Below are positions 27,394 to 37,300 of a DNA stretch of 64,000 nt, one piece after another. The stretch is from Mimachlamys varia. Its lineage: Eukaryota; Mollusca; Bivalvia; Pectinida; Pectinidae. A program made the translations under genes and the position numbers. The stretch lies in the NCBI GenBank assembly GCA_947623455.1, contig OX392543.1:17544757-17608756 (forward strand). Reading direction: 5' to 3'. The notes under the pieces were generated by a model that ran no database searches, was not told where the DNA came from, and worked only from the letters and a program-made list of their open reading frames with translations. Numbering within the stretch: the first letter of the stretch is position 1; the number at the start of each line of letters is the position of its first letter.

Positions 27394-29442
27394 TTAGGGG
27401 CAAAATCTTTGTAAAGCTGCAATCCTCTCCAAAGCAGGGTTGTACTGATGGTCCTCTGTCTTTGTTTGAGCTGAGTCCCTGTAAGCACTGATGGCCCTGG
27501 GATAGTCCCCCAAAGTCTGGAAGCATATCCCCAGCAGTGTATGCACTATCCAGTGTTTATGTCCTCCTTGTTTGACATCGTACTTGACCTTCATCAGGTT
27601 ACGAAGTGCTACGTCACATCCGTTTTTGTCCTTAGGCTCGTGGCAGCACAGAAATGACAGGAACAAAGCATACGGTAGTGGCGGGATATTCACACCAAAT
27701 GGGCTTCTTGTTATCTCCGGGTGGAGATGGGGAAGATGCATAACTTCCTTATGCAGATGGATACTCTTTACAAATGTTTTTTTCAGTTTGTGTATCAAGG
27801 TATATCCTTTCCCACAGTATTGCTCCATATACATCTCTTTTTGCTGTGGTGGTAAGGAGGCACGTCCGTCGGTGTAATATGATGGTTGTGAGATTATTTG
27901 TCCACACATCTTTCGGGCTTTCAGGTAATTGCCTGTCAGGAAGTGCAGAGTTGCCAAGTACAACAGGTGTGTATCCATTGAAGCACAAAGTGTCAGTCGG
28001 TGTTGACACCTTCTCAATGTACGGTACCTGGTCTTGTTGTTGGTAGATCCCGCTATTTTGTCGTCATTGAACTCTTCCATTGCTTCCCTGGATAATAGGT
28101 GAACAGTTGTCACATAATTGATGACGTCATCTAATTCTGAAAGACAATTTGTTTGTACATTTATTGAATTTTTAATATACAGGGACACGTTTAGTACGAA
28201 GGCATGTACATTTTCCTCCAGCGCTCTTTTGATATTCATATCCCGTTCGTACTCTATTTCATGTACAGTTTGTGTACGCATTAGTTCGGTTTGTACCTTA
28301 AAATCGCTAACCAATTCCAGCAAACTAACTGGCAAATATTGCCTAGATTTGTGTGAAAGACAGAGTAACTTCTCAGAATGAAACCGGTTCAGAATGTGAA
28401 ATAACTTTTGTTGATTTTGTCCCTGAACCTTTCTCTGGAACAAGTTATTGGTGGGGATAAAGTAGTTTGGAAAGTGACCTGCTCGAACACAAGACACCAA
28501 AATGTTGAAGCAAAACCAGAAACAATAGAAAAATAGATGTTCTTGCCACAGCTTTGGATTAGAGTGTTCCACTAAATAAAATATAAGTGTTTTCAGATGA
28601 TAAGAACACAAAATATCATCTTCTTCCTTCCCAATGCTATCTTGAAGTGTATCTTTCATTTGTTTTAAGAACATTTTCAGAAAACAGTACATTTTCATTT
28701 GTATATGACTTAACGAATGAACTAATAGCCTCTCCGCTGGTGCAAACGATATCCTCCATTGCAGCAGTGTGTCGTCGGAACATTTGTCCCCTACTGGAAC
28801 AAGATGACAACCACTTTGTACAATTTTGTCGATCAATGCTTGGCTTGGCCATCCGTAAAGACGTGGACGTGTTACCCATTGGTCAGCCTCCTTAGGCCAA
28901 CTTTTGAAGTGAAAACATCTTACAAAATCTGCTTCTCCGATTGAACAGCTTGGACCATTCGATACATTAGGAACACCTGTCTTAATCGTGATTTCGTTGA
29001 CGACCTGTTCTCTGTACATGTCACTGGAGACAAATATAACATTTCTAACAGGAACAAGAGCATTAAATAGACACATGTCACATGTCTGTCCAATATTGCC
29101 CATCTGTAAAGCAACGTATCCAGGTCGGCAGTCAGACTCTCTCGCATACAGCACAGTCTTGTGTGCGTCTTCTTGAGAAACATTCGCTCCGGGATACATG
29201 ACCACCACATTTTTGTCTACATACATCATGTCCTTATCTGATCCAAACATGTCAATTCCCTCAAATTTACTTCCGCAAGTAATTAATTTCAAATGATGGT
29301 CCGGAATATTAAGTATGCGTTCCTGTATATGAAGCACCCTCCTCCTGAATCGAACGATCTCGTCTGTCCCTAATATTTCCCTTTCAATCAGCGTTGATAT
29401 CAACACAGACATCTTGTCAATATCCCATGGAGGACCATCCAT
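27394..29442 (-). CDS. cGAS-like receptor (Mab-21 domain nucleotidyltransferase), right copy
   Basis: 682 residues in a single coding exon, with the acceptor TTTTGCAG and exon start at 29461, 19 bp before the ATG as in the left copy. The catalytic residues are conserved: GS at 57-58, D69 and D71 (GSDKDMM), D172 (ADFVRCF), SWP 181-183, and WRISFAPAERLL. It should be enzymatically competent if the family rule holds. Identity to the left copy is high (about 6 differences in residues 201-300 and 6 in 301-400), except for residues 410-467 (33 differences in 58) and a small indel near 523-535. The C terminus, with DYPRAISAYRDS, is TPR-like. It is transcribed toward the left copy. Family assignment is strong; ligand and product are unknown. 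Confidence 0.88.
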   Translation of the reverse strand: MDGPPWDIDKMSVLISTLIEREILGTDEIVRFRRRVLHIQERILNIPDHHLKLITCGSKFEGIDMFGSDKDMMYVDKNVVVMYPGANVSQEDAHKTVLYARESDCRPGYVALQMGNIGQTCDMCLFNALVPVRNVIFVSSDMYREQVVNEITIKTGVPNVSNGPSCSIGEADFVRCFHFKSWPKEADQWVTRPRLYGWPSQALIDKIVQSGCHLVPVGDKCSDDTLLQWRISFAPAERLLVHSLSHIQMKMYCFLKMFLKQMKDTLQDSIGKEEDDILCSYHLKTLIFYLVEHSNPKLWQEHLFFYCFWFCFNILVSCVRAGHFPNYFIPTNNLFQRKVQGQNQQKLFHILNRFHSEKLLCLSHKSRQYLPVSLLELVSDFKVQTELMRTQTVHEIEYERDMNIKRALEENVHAFVLNVSLYIKNSINVQTNCLSELDDVINYVTTVHLLSREAMEEFNDDKIAGSTNNKTRYRTLRRCQHRLTLCASMDTHLLYLATLHFLTGNYLKARKMCGQIISQPSYYTDGRASLPPQQKEMYMEQYCGKGYTLIHKLKKTFVKSIHLHKEVMHLPHLHPEITRSPFGVNIPPLPYALFLSFLCCHEPKDKNGCDVALRNLMKVKYDVKQGGHKHWIVHTLLGICFQTLGDYPRAISAYRDSAQTKTEDHQYNPALERIAALQRFCP

Positions 29443-29829
29443 TACTGTTTGTCGATGCAGCCTGCAAAACCATTTAAAATAAAAAGAGCATTTTGTATGG
29501 TAAAAAAATAATACAATTCAATGAGTAAATCCCCATGTAGTTATCTTTCAGCAGTGTCTATCAAACAGAAAAGGAGCTCAAACACTAGTCCAAAATAAAG
29601 CACTCGGGGAAACAAAAGAGTTTTAGCGCTACAGAACTTTCAGTACTTTGATAACTTCAGCCATTCACCATTGACCTTGCATGCAAACTTTCGTCAAAAT
29701 CAAAGTCTGTGCTTCTCTACATTTATGTTACCAAAACAACCTATTAAAACGCAAAACAATTATGTAATTTTTTAAAAAGAAATGTCATCGGTTTTTTTTA
29801 TCTAATTTTGAAAAATAAATAAAGTCATA

Positions 29830-30120
29830 TCGGTTCATTTCATTTAGCAAGAGAAACTATTTCCGAAATGTAGAATTTCTGAGCTGATATCGAGATTATC
29901 AAAGTAGGGCTGGTTATCACAGGATATTTAACCAAACGACAGTTCAATTATAATTAACTTTAATGATTCATTTTCAGAGGTTCGGGAAATACCACAGAGA
30001 AGTATTTGTTCCGAAAGCTACAGATGTGTCACAACAGCGAAACAAAATACTCGTGATTTCCTGATAAGCCACGGGATCGACAAGGACTTTGAACCATTGA
30101 ACCTTAAACAAGAGGTATCG
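29830..30120 (-). promoter_or_regulatory. Right-arm copy of the degenerate promoter cassette
   Basis: Inverted counterpart of 17190-17500, including the kappaB-like GGGAAATACC (29984-29993 on the plus strand), TCTGTAGCTTTCGG, a TATA-like ATTATAATTG and the AAATGAAATG block. As in the left arm, no exon-1-type donor follows. Good conservation between arms hints at a function but does not prove it. Confidence 0.35.
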
Positions 30121-30252
30121 TGGACACTTAAAAACTTTCACCGTGATATGGACCACTATAAATTGCATGAAGAAAGTACATAAGTTTGTAAAATTGGGAC
30201 CATCGGTTTTCCCATGAATATGTTTGTCTACAAGGGACATCTTGTTCCGCAC
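29974..30252 (-). CDS. Small ORF of 92 codons, right-arm partner of 17063-17329 (doubtful gene)
   Basis: Begins MRNKMSLVDKHIHGKTDG and ends SLWYFPNL, co-linear with the left-arm frame without gaps. It is unrecognised. It lies inside the predicted 5' intron of the right receptor gene and overlaps the promoter-like cassette. Weak evidence only. Confidence 0.2.
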   Translation of the reverse strand: MRNKMSLVDKHIHGKTDGPNFTNLCTFFMQFIVVHITVKVFKCPRYLLFKVQWFKVLVDPVAYQEITSILFRCCDTSVAFGTNTSLWYFPNL

Positions 30253-30817
30253 ATTGTGTGGCTAGGCAAACATAAACATGTTTGAAATCTTTGAACACTT
30301 TCGTAATGTGTGATACAATATATGTACATTATTACGAATTTCCGATGAATAAACAGATATGTAATCAATTCATTGATATGAAATAAATTGATAACTAAAT
30401 GACTGATTATTAATTAGTCCAACCTCCATCTTGCCCCGACACCATATTTGGTGTGGTAACAGCTTTCTGTCAAAATATCTAAGTTTGGCGTTAGCACTAA
30501 ATAATTAATAATTTATGACATGATACAAAAACTGGAATGATGAACAAATATGATAAAAAAAATTGCACATATACACTGTATATTGAAAACAAATAATTAT
30601 GTAAATAAGTAGCATCGAAACACAAATGACGAAGGAAGACCATGTTTGACTTGTGCCCTGATGGAGCCTCGCACACACCACCTATGACATCAAATCAACT
30701 AGCCAGACCCGCGGCTTTTACCACTGCGTCCAACGCGACATCCATAAAAAATGTTTCGATGTCGCAGTGATAGTCCGAAACTCTGATATCATCATAGTGG
30801 TAACTCGTCACAATATA

Positions 30818-31313
30818 CAGTTACGTGCCAAACGTCTTTCAATTTTTTTTTATTTTGCTATATAGTCTTTTTATTTCCAACTTTTTCAATGAATTTTCCT
30901 GACTTCGTTTATGGATGGATTTTGACAATTTTTTGGTACAGAAATATACAAGGTTTCCTCTCATACTATTTATTTAATTTCCTGTTGTGTATTTATGGAG
31001 CTATACAGAATTATCTACACTGCTAATTTCCGTGTGACGCCATTTCTCTATATAACGTTATAAAAATGACGTCAAAATGGCGTCCCGAAAATTGGATGTT
31101 GTAAATACATTATAATATCTCTAAATAAACATAAAGGAAAATAGTGAAAATAGTATGAGATTAAACAGAAAACAATTCTCTATAAGTACACAAAATCTCA
31201 TTGAAAATGATCCTGAAACGAAGTCAGCAAAATTATTTGAAAAAATCTTTAAATACAAAGAATATATAGCAAAATTAAAAAAAAAAAATGGAAAGACTTT
31301 TGGCACGTAACTG
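30818..31313. mobile_element. TIR element of about 496 bp, right-arm only
   Basis: Terminal inverted repeats CAGTTACGTGCCAAACGTCTTTC and, reading in from the other end, CAGTTACGTGCCAAAAGTC, with TA on both outer sides. The left arm shows an uninterrupted ATCCATGTATATAC...ATTGTGACGAG at the corresponding place (14980-15016). It is AT-rich and non-coding. A TA-duplicating superfamily such as Tc1/mariner is possible. Confidence 0.75.
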
Positions 31314-31439
31314 TAGATATATACATGGATTCGATTTGTATGAATAGCTATATAGATAAACAATAAAGAATAATTAAAATATATGTAATAAATTGTTTTT
31401 ACTTAATTGTGGTTTAAAAAACACAAGTAAATGGCAAAC

Positions 31440-31800
31440 CTGCTCATTTCGTTGGTCAGGAAAACACGTACTAGTGTTTCAGAAATGTAGAATGCCTAGA
31501 CCGGTCTCTTAAACGTGTAAAGATGACTTCCTGGTGGTCACTGAAAACATATCTAAACTGAAGGTTTTTATAGTTGACTGGACGCATTCAGTTTCAGATT
31601 ACGAGGAAGTTACAAAAGTACAGCACTCGTGATTTGATGATCAGACACTTAAAACACGTTGGCGTGAAAAGACCTCACGTGAGGAAAGGACACATGTGCT
31701 TATGATAAAGTCCTGATTGTTTTTCATGGCATGATTTTGTCAGTCACACAATTATTTGTACATGTATATGATAACGACGCGAAGGTTCAATTCAGGTTTT
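31440..31800 (-). promoter_or_regulatory. Promoter and non-coding exon 1 of the right cGAS-like receptor
   Basis: Mirror of the left promoter: TATAAAA (31571-31565 read on the minus strand), initiator TTCAGTG with A at 31542, and exon 31542-31440 ending ATGAGCAG|GTTTGC. Exon 1 is almost identical to the left copy; one base fewer separates TATA and start. The intron to the coding exon at 29461 is about 2 kb. Confidence 0.6.
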
Positions 31801-31841
31801 GCAATCGTGAACTGCCGGTACTTTCCGTAAACGAGAACATG

Positions 31842-32085
31842 AAACACGCTATTTGTGAACACGCGTCCATTTCGAATCGTCTTCTACCTTCGGTTTGTTG
31901 TTGAAGTGGGCCCCACCTGAATTATTTTCAATTCTTTGGATTTTTTTGTCAAGAATTTCTTGTTAGTTACCGCTTAGGTTTACTTCGTTTAAGGCTTATT
32001 TTTGCATGGTTATCAACTGGATTTTTTTTCAGAATTTTTCAGAATCACGAAAATTTCTCTGAAGTTACGTATATTGGGCCTTTTA
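31842..32085 (+). mobile_element. MITE family A, truncated copy 3 (right-arm only)
   Basis: Only the 3' two thirds of the family remain, from AACATGAAACACGC to the terminus ACGTATATTGGGCCTTTTA. Its internal orientation on the plus strand is the same as the left-arm copy at 14101, although the arms are inverted, so the two are independent insertions rather than one shared insertion. Confidence 0.75.
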
Positions 32086-32329
32086 TTATGAAGGAAAATC
32101 ATGGATATTTTAAGTATACAGGTTTAAGAGTTACAATATATATATTTCATATATCCTTTTTTAAATTATATTTATAACAAAATAAAGCACTAAGATCACC
32201 GAGTTGTACCTATATGAGATCATTTGATACGCCTATAATGTTACTATAATTAGATTTTATAAATGAAATAGGTTCTGTATGTAGTTCCGTAGTTAACAAG
32301 ACCAATCCCAAAACATTACATACATAACG

Positions 32330-32403
32330 TTCTTGTATGGGGATGCAAGTTTGCGAACATATATTACGTTCTTTTATGGGGATGCAAGTTTGCGAACATA
32401 TTT
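32330..32403 (+). repeat. Short tandem duplication of about 40 bp
   Basis: GGGGATGCAAGTTTGCGAACATAT-type sequence occurs twice in succession (GTTCTTGTATGGGGATGC, then GTTCTTTTATGGGGATGC). It is right-arm specific and without coding content. Confidence 0.7.
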
Positions 32404-33339
32404 ATTACAAAGTTTGGTTTTTGTTCAACAAATGCCGGCTGAGTATGTGATCCCGTAAGCGATAGATATTTTTCTGCTACCATCACTGCAGATTTCGAGC
32501 TCTTTCAAGGTTTATAATCCTAATCTTACCGTTACATCTTCTCAGTTACATGTTACAGTATGAGAAGATACACGTTGAAATTGTTTGAATATGCGATTTC
32601 TATTTGTGTCTTACTTGCAACAAGGTGAATAAGTTTGTTCCAGTTGATGTGAACAGTTTTAGCTCATGGTCCACTTCTGCACAGGTTATCTTAATAAAGC
32701 GGTCCGTCAACTTTTTTTTACTCTATACGACTTTTTAGCAATAACTAGAAAGCCTTTCGTAGTGATTATTGACATGTAATTATCTGGCAGTAAGAGCTGT
32801 AATATTTCCTCAAAAATAAATGTTAATTGCCGTATTTTCTTATGGTTTAACTATATCATGTGAAAACATTTAAAAAATATTTGGAAGATAACCAGAAATC
32901 CCAGAGTACTTGACATAAAAGGAAGATCTTAAATGAGTGTCAGTGTAGTACGATCTGGATGATTTCTAAATATTTATATTAAATGTCACGAGAATTTAGG
33001 CGGATGACACATTGAATTATTTAACGAGCTTAATAAATTCCATATTAACGTGGGTGTAAGGATCTATTTATCACCTTTTTATGGGTGGAAAATTACGCCA
33101 AAAACTTTCAAATTCATTTCTTTATGAGAAGGAATATTTCTACATGTACTTTCACGGTACGATTTTCATTTCCGAGACAATCGGTATGACGTCAAAATGA
33201 TGTCATTTGTTTATGACGTCACAATAGTGTTATTACACATGTATGTGTAATACCACATTTACAACATACACTTTTTCTGCGAAACCCCAGGAAATTCTAT
33301 ATTTAGATTTTAGGTAATAAGTTAGTATATTACGATCTT

Positions 33340-33560
33340 GGCCCAGTTGTTCAAAGAATGATTAGCTTAATCACTATTTAGCAACATTTTTCAAACTTTA
33401 ACGATTCTGTCAATATACAACGTAAAATCTTCAAATTGTGTATGTAATTTGATACTAGCAAAGTTGTAACAAAGCACATTGCTCTATGTCAAAATTACAG
33501 GATAATTAAAATTTGCATTTATCACTGATTAAGCTAATCACCTTTTGAACAACCAGGCCC
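33340..33560. mobile_element. TIR element with GGCC..GTTGTTCAAA termini
   Basis: About 220 bp. The left end GGCCCAGTTGTTCAAAGA and right-end complement GGGCCTGGTTGTTCAAAAGG are both followed by TGATTAGCTTAATCA. It is a non-coding MITE lying just outside the right arm of the duplication. Confidence 0.7.
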
Positions 33561-33900
33561 TGTTATCGGACCATCCCGAAATTCTAAACCATCAAATTTC
33601 TCTTTCTTTTCTCAACTTCATCTGTTTTCTTTTCCTTTCTACTCCTGTTTCCAACTTGAAGGGTCAGTGGATTGACAAGAACATACATATACATTAATAA
33701 AATCTTAATGTGATTTAGGAAGAAATAACAGTATTGTCAGGTGATTGCCAGGGTCTTGGGGACATAAGTAAACGTCATGAAGTCTTCTCATATCTAAGAA
33801 AGAATATTACAACATATACTGTATTTAAGATACTCATTTCACTGCTGAAATAAAAGCTGGTGTTAGTCGGATTGGGATTATACATGTAGTTTTAGTTAAT

Positions 33901-33970
33901 TTACCGTAATTTCCTGCGTATTACCCGCAACGGGGTATAGCCCGTGGACAATACGCATGAAATTACGGTA
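33901..33970. mobile_element. 70-bp palindromic element (TACCGTAATTTC termini)
   Basis: The arms TACCGTAATTTCCTGCGTATT and the complement TACCGTAATTTCATGCGTATT surround a short GC-richer centre. It is a compact foldback element directly abutting the LINE fragment that follows. Confidence 0.7.
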
Positions 33971-33971
33971 G

Positions 33972-34390
33972 ATCAAATTCAAGAGGAGTAGCAGTACTTT
34001 TTAATAATAATTTTGAAGTTAAGGTAAAAAGGGAAAAAAAAGGATACAGAAGGAAATTTTCTTGCATTAGACTTAGTGATAGAAGATAAAATGTTACTTT
34101 GATAACAGTTTAGGATCCAATGGTAGATAGACTAGATTTTTCTGAACAAGTTGTTGATGTTATTAGGGAATACGACAATGAATATTATGTAGTTTGTGGT
34201 GATTTCAACTTGATTATTCAATTTTGACACTTCAGACATAGATTATGACCAGAGTTATAAACAAGTAAATAATTCTAAAGCTAGGGACAGAATTTTGGAG
34301 CTAATAGAGGAACTAGATATGATTAATATAAATCGAGAACAACACCCTGATTGTAGAAGATATACATGGCGAAGAGCTAATCCTATAAAC
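33972..34390 (+). pseudogene. L1-like LINE endonuclease fragment, frameshifted
   Basis: Successive frames give pieces of an apurinic-type endonuclease: RGVAVLFNNNFEVKVK, then EGNFLALDLVIEDKM, PMVDRLDFSEQVVDVI, the diagnostic VVCGDFNLI, LELIEELDM and CRRYTWRRANP. GDFN and YTWRR are endonuclease motifs of L1/Tx1-type LINEs. At least two frameshifts and a stop break the frame, and the reverse transcriptase part is not found downstream. Only a dead fragment remains. Confidence 0.75.
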
Positions 34391-37300
34391 GAAAAAAAAT
34401 GGGAAAAATGGGAAATATTAACACATCAGTATATACAACATGAAGTCAACAACAGATGGAAAAAACCCCTTGTAAATAGAGAGTGGTGGCCCAAATATGC
34501 TTGTTTTCCCATTTTAATGATTTAGGCCCAATATTTGAACAAACTTATCGGGAAAACTCAATTTAGACTAACAGCCAGTTTCTTTTAATATAAACTTTAT
34601 TTCATTCCAACAGAATATATACAACATTATAGACAGAGAATATGCAGGAATAGGATTCGGAAACAAGTTTAAAAAAACTTATATTAATCCGTTCATATTA
34701 GTAAATGGTTAACTAAACATTAATTGGACATGATGGCATTATTGTGGAAAATATTTAACTGAAAATTGGTAGGTCATATTGGGTATGAATGGAATGGGGA
34801 TGAGGTTGGGTATGAGTGAGTGATGGGGAGGGGGAGGGTTTGGTGGGGAGGGGTCGGGATGGGTTAATGGATGAGGAAGATGTAGGATTGATTTAGGATT
34901 GCCCGTGCCAATGACAATAGAAAATATTAGGCATAGAATAGATTAAGGATGACTGAAAGAGAAACCTTAGTTAAACCGTTTGGAGTTAATGATGAAAGAC
35001 TGTACGCATGAAAATATTGTTATGTTTTCATCATATGAAAGCTCTTCCTTCCCGTTTCTTTTGACAGTTCTCTTGAAACACAGGTGTGATATATATATAG
35101 CAGTGCATACATCTGATATCAGGACTTTTGTATTATTCAGATTTCATTGACACTTTGCAAATATTAAAGTAGTTGTGCATAGTAGTTATGCATAAACTGT
35201 AATTGATAGCTTTATTTAGAAAGCTATCTGTACAATGTTGTTTGTGCAAAAGAGTTATGGCGCTTATGTGGAAAAAGTGTATCAAACAATACATCAAAGC
35301 AAAGAAAGCTGATTTTATTGAAACTTGATAGAACAGTATAAAATGTACTTGTACATAAGAGTTATGCCCCTTTATGCATAAACTTATTATTGACAGATTT
35401 TGTTTTATAACTTTATGTATTGTGTGCACTGCTTATATAGGCAGAAAAATAAATATGAAACAAACTATTAAATGCTCGAACAAGCGGATACATCAATTTT
35501 TCTTTTTGTTTCTTTTCTGTGTGTTTTTATGTGTCGCTCAATTTTTTTCCATTAAAACTAAAAACAGTAATTGATAATTTCTCACAAATAAGTAATGAAG
35601 GTCAAAAATATAATCATACATGATACATCTGTAAAGAATAATTGAACGAGTATGTGTATGAAAGTAAAAATATGACGAACAAATGCAATATGCTGTATGA
35701 AAAAAACCTTTTATTTATTTATTTATTTATTTTGAGAGTTTTACGTCCTCACATGGCCTTGCGACCTTCGGTGGACGAGAAAAGATAGGAAAGAGAGTAG
35801 AAGGGATAAAGTATGTAGGAGGAAAGGCAAGGGGAATGGGTTGAGAGGGTAGATATAGGAGTCGTCTGGCCTACCAACCTACATAGGGGCGCTATAATTT
35901 TGAAGACGACCCCTTTGCCTAAAAAATCCCACCATTTATAGTCCCATCCGACGGACTGTATATTAGTGCAAGAAGGCATGCAGGTGAAGATTTATTTTTG
36001 TAGTCCGTTCTGTTTTCCGTTCTTCTTCATTCGTCACAATATATACCTTTATCACTTTACAATTGTCCACTTTCGTATAAGTCTCATCATAGCTTTCACC
36101 TTGTACATAATGTACCTATCCTCGTTCGGGCTTCTTTTGATTGTTTTTGTAAAGCGTGACAGTGAGTAGGGTAAAAAGGAGGGAAGGGGTGGTTGTGCAT
36201 AGGGTAGTATGTATTGTTACATTTGTTACGAGGGGGGGGGGGGGGGTGAAAAAGTGATGGGTATCAAGAGCTGTGCTTATGATTTGGGTTGTGTTGGACC
36301 CGGGAGGGACGGGTGATGGGTGAGGTTTAATTTGTAGGCCGTATCAGATATTACCCTATATAGATGTGTTCTGACCAGTAGAGCCCTACCGGTCCTCCGG
36401 GATCCGGCGCCCTAGGTATGAGCCCGAGTCTCAACTAGCCTAAACATCTTTGGTGTATCGGTATGAATAAACAGTACCCATGCTTACCACTCCTAGCATA
36501 AGAGTAGGACTAACCCTATATATGTGAAGAGGTGAACTAGCCCCAAGGGTGTGAACACTGTCCAAAGGTACGCAGTAATGCATTCCCCAAAATTGCACTC
36601 TTGCAGTCTAGCCCATATTACATATATTAATGGTAAGCATTGAAACTGGATATATAGAGTTTAAATACTAATTGTATTTGTGTATATTTTTAGACATTGT
36701 AGCAAAAAATATGTGTTTTTATGAGTTTTAGTTTGATTACGCGGGTGTTTTATTCCCACAACTACACAGATCATTCTCTCCGTAGAGGTCACCTGACGAG
36801 GTGAGAAGCTGTGACTGTTGCAGGTCCTATGGAATTCATTTTATATTATTTAGTTTGATTACGCGGATGTTGAAAATATAAAAAAAGTATATTACGACCG
36901 ATTTGTAATGGGATTGCACCAATTTCTTACAATTTCTGACTTGCAATTCAACATGGCTGTTTGACCATCATTCATATCTTATATTGTGTTATTAGTTTAT
37001 AAGATGATCTGATCCCATTTGCAGTTGAAGTACTCGAGCAAAGTATTTCACGAGACTATTTTTGTGTTGCTTTTTTGTGTTCGTTTCATTTTAGTTCGAT
37101 TTTTAGTGAATATTTCATTTGCCTTACAATCGTGATCAATAGGTAATTCAAGTTATGTTCAGTGGTAGATAATCGGCCTGAAGAGGAAAGTTCGTCGGTT
37201 CGAGCCCCAGCCTCAGCAACAACACTATATTTACCATTCAGGAAAAAAAGACAAGGTTGACGACCAATATTAAAAGTGAGGGGCAGTGGCCCCTTGACCT

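Larger units (their letters stand above)
26330..33205. repeat. Right arm of the giant inverted duplication
   Basis: Inverted counterpart of 8411-22040, separated from it by a spacer of about 4.3 kb. It is shorter because it lacks the Ty3 element, SINE block, tRNA-like insert, retroposon and several hairpins of the left arm. It has its own extra pieces (a TIR element at 30818-31313, a MITE fragment and nearby unmatched sequence at about 31842-32450). The coding exon is better conserved between arms than the flanks. Confidence 0.85.
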
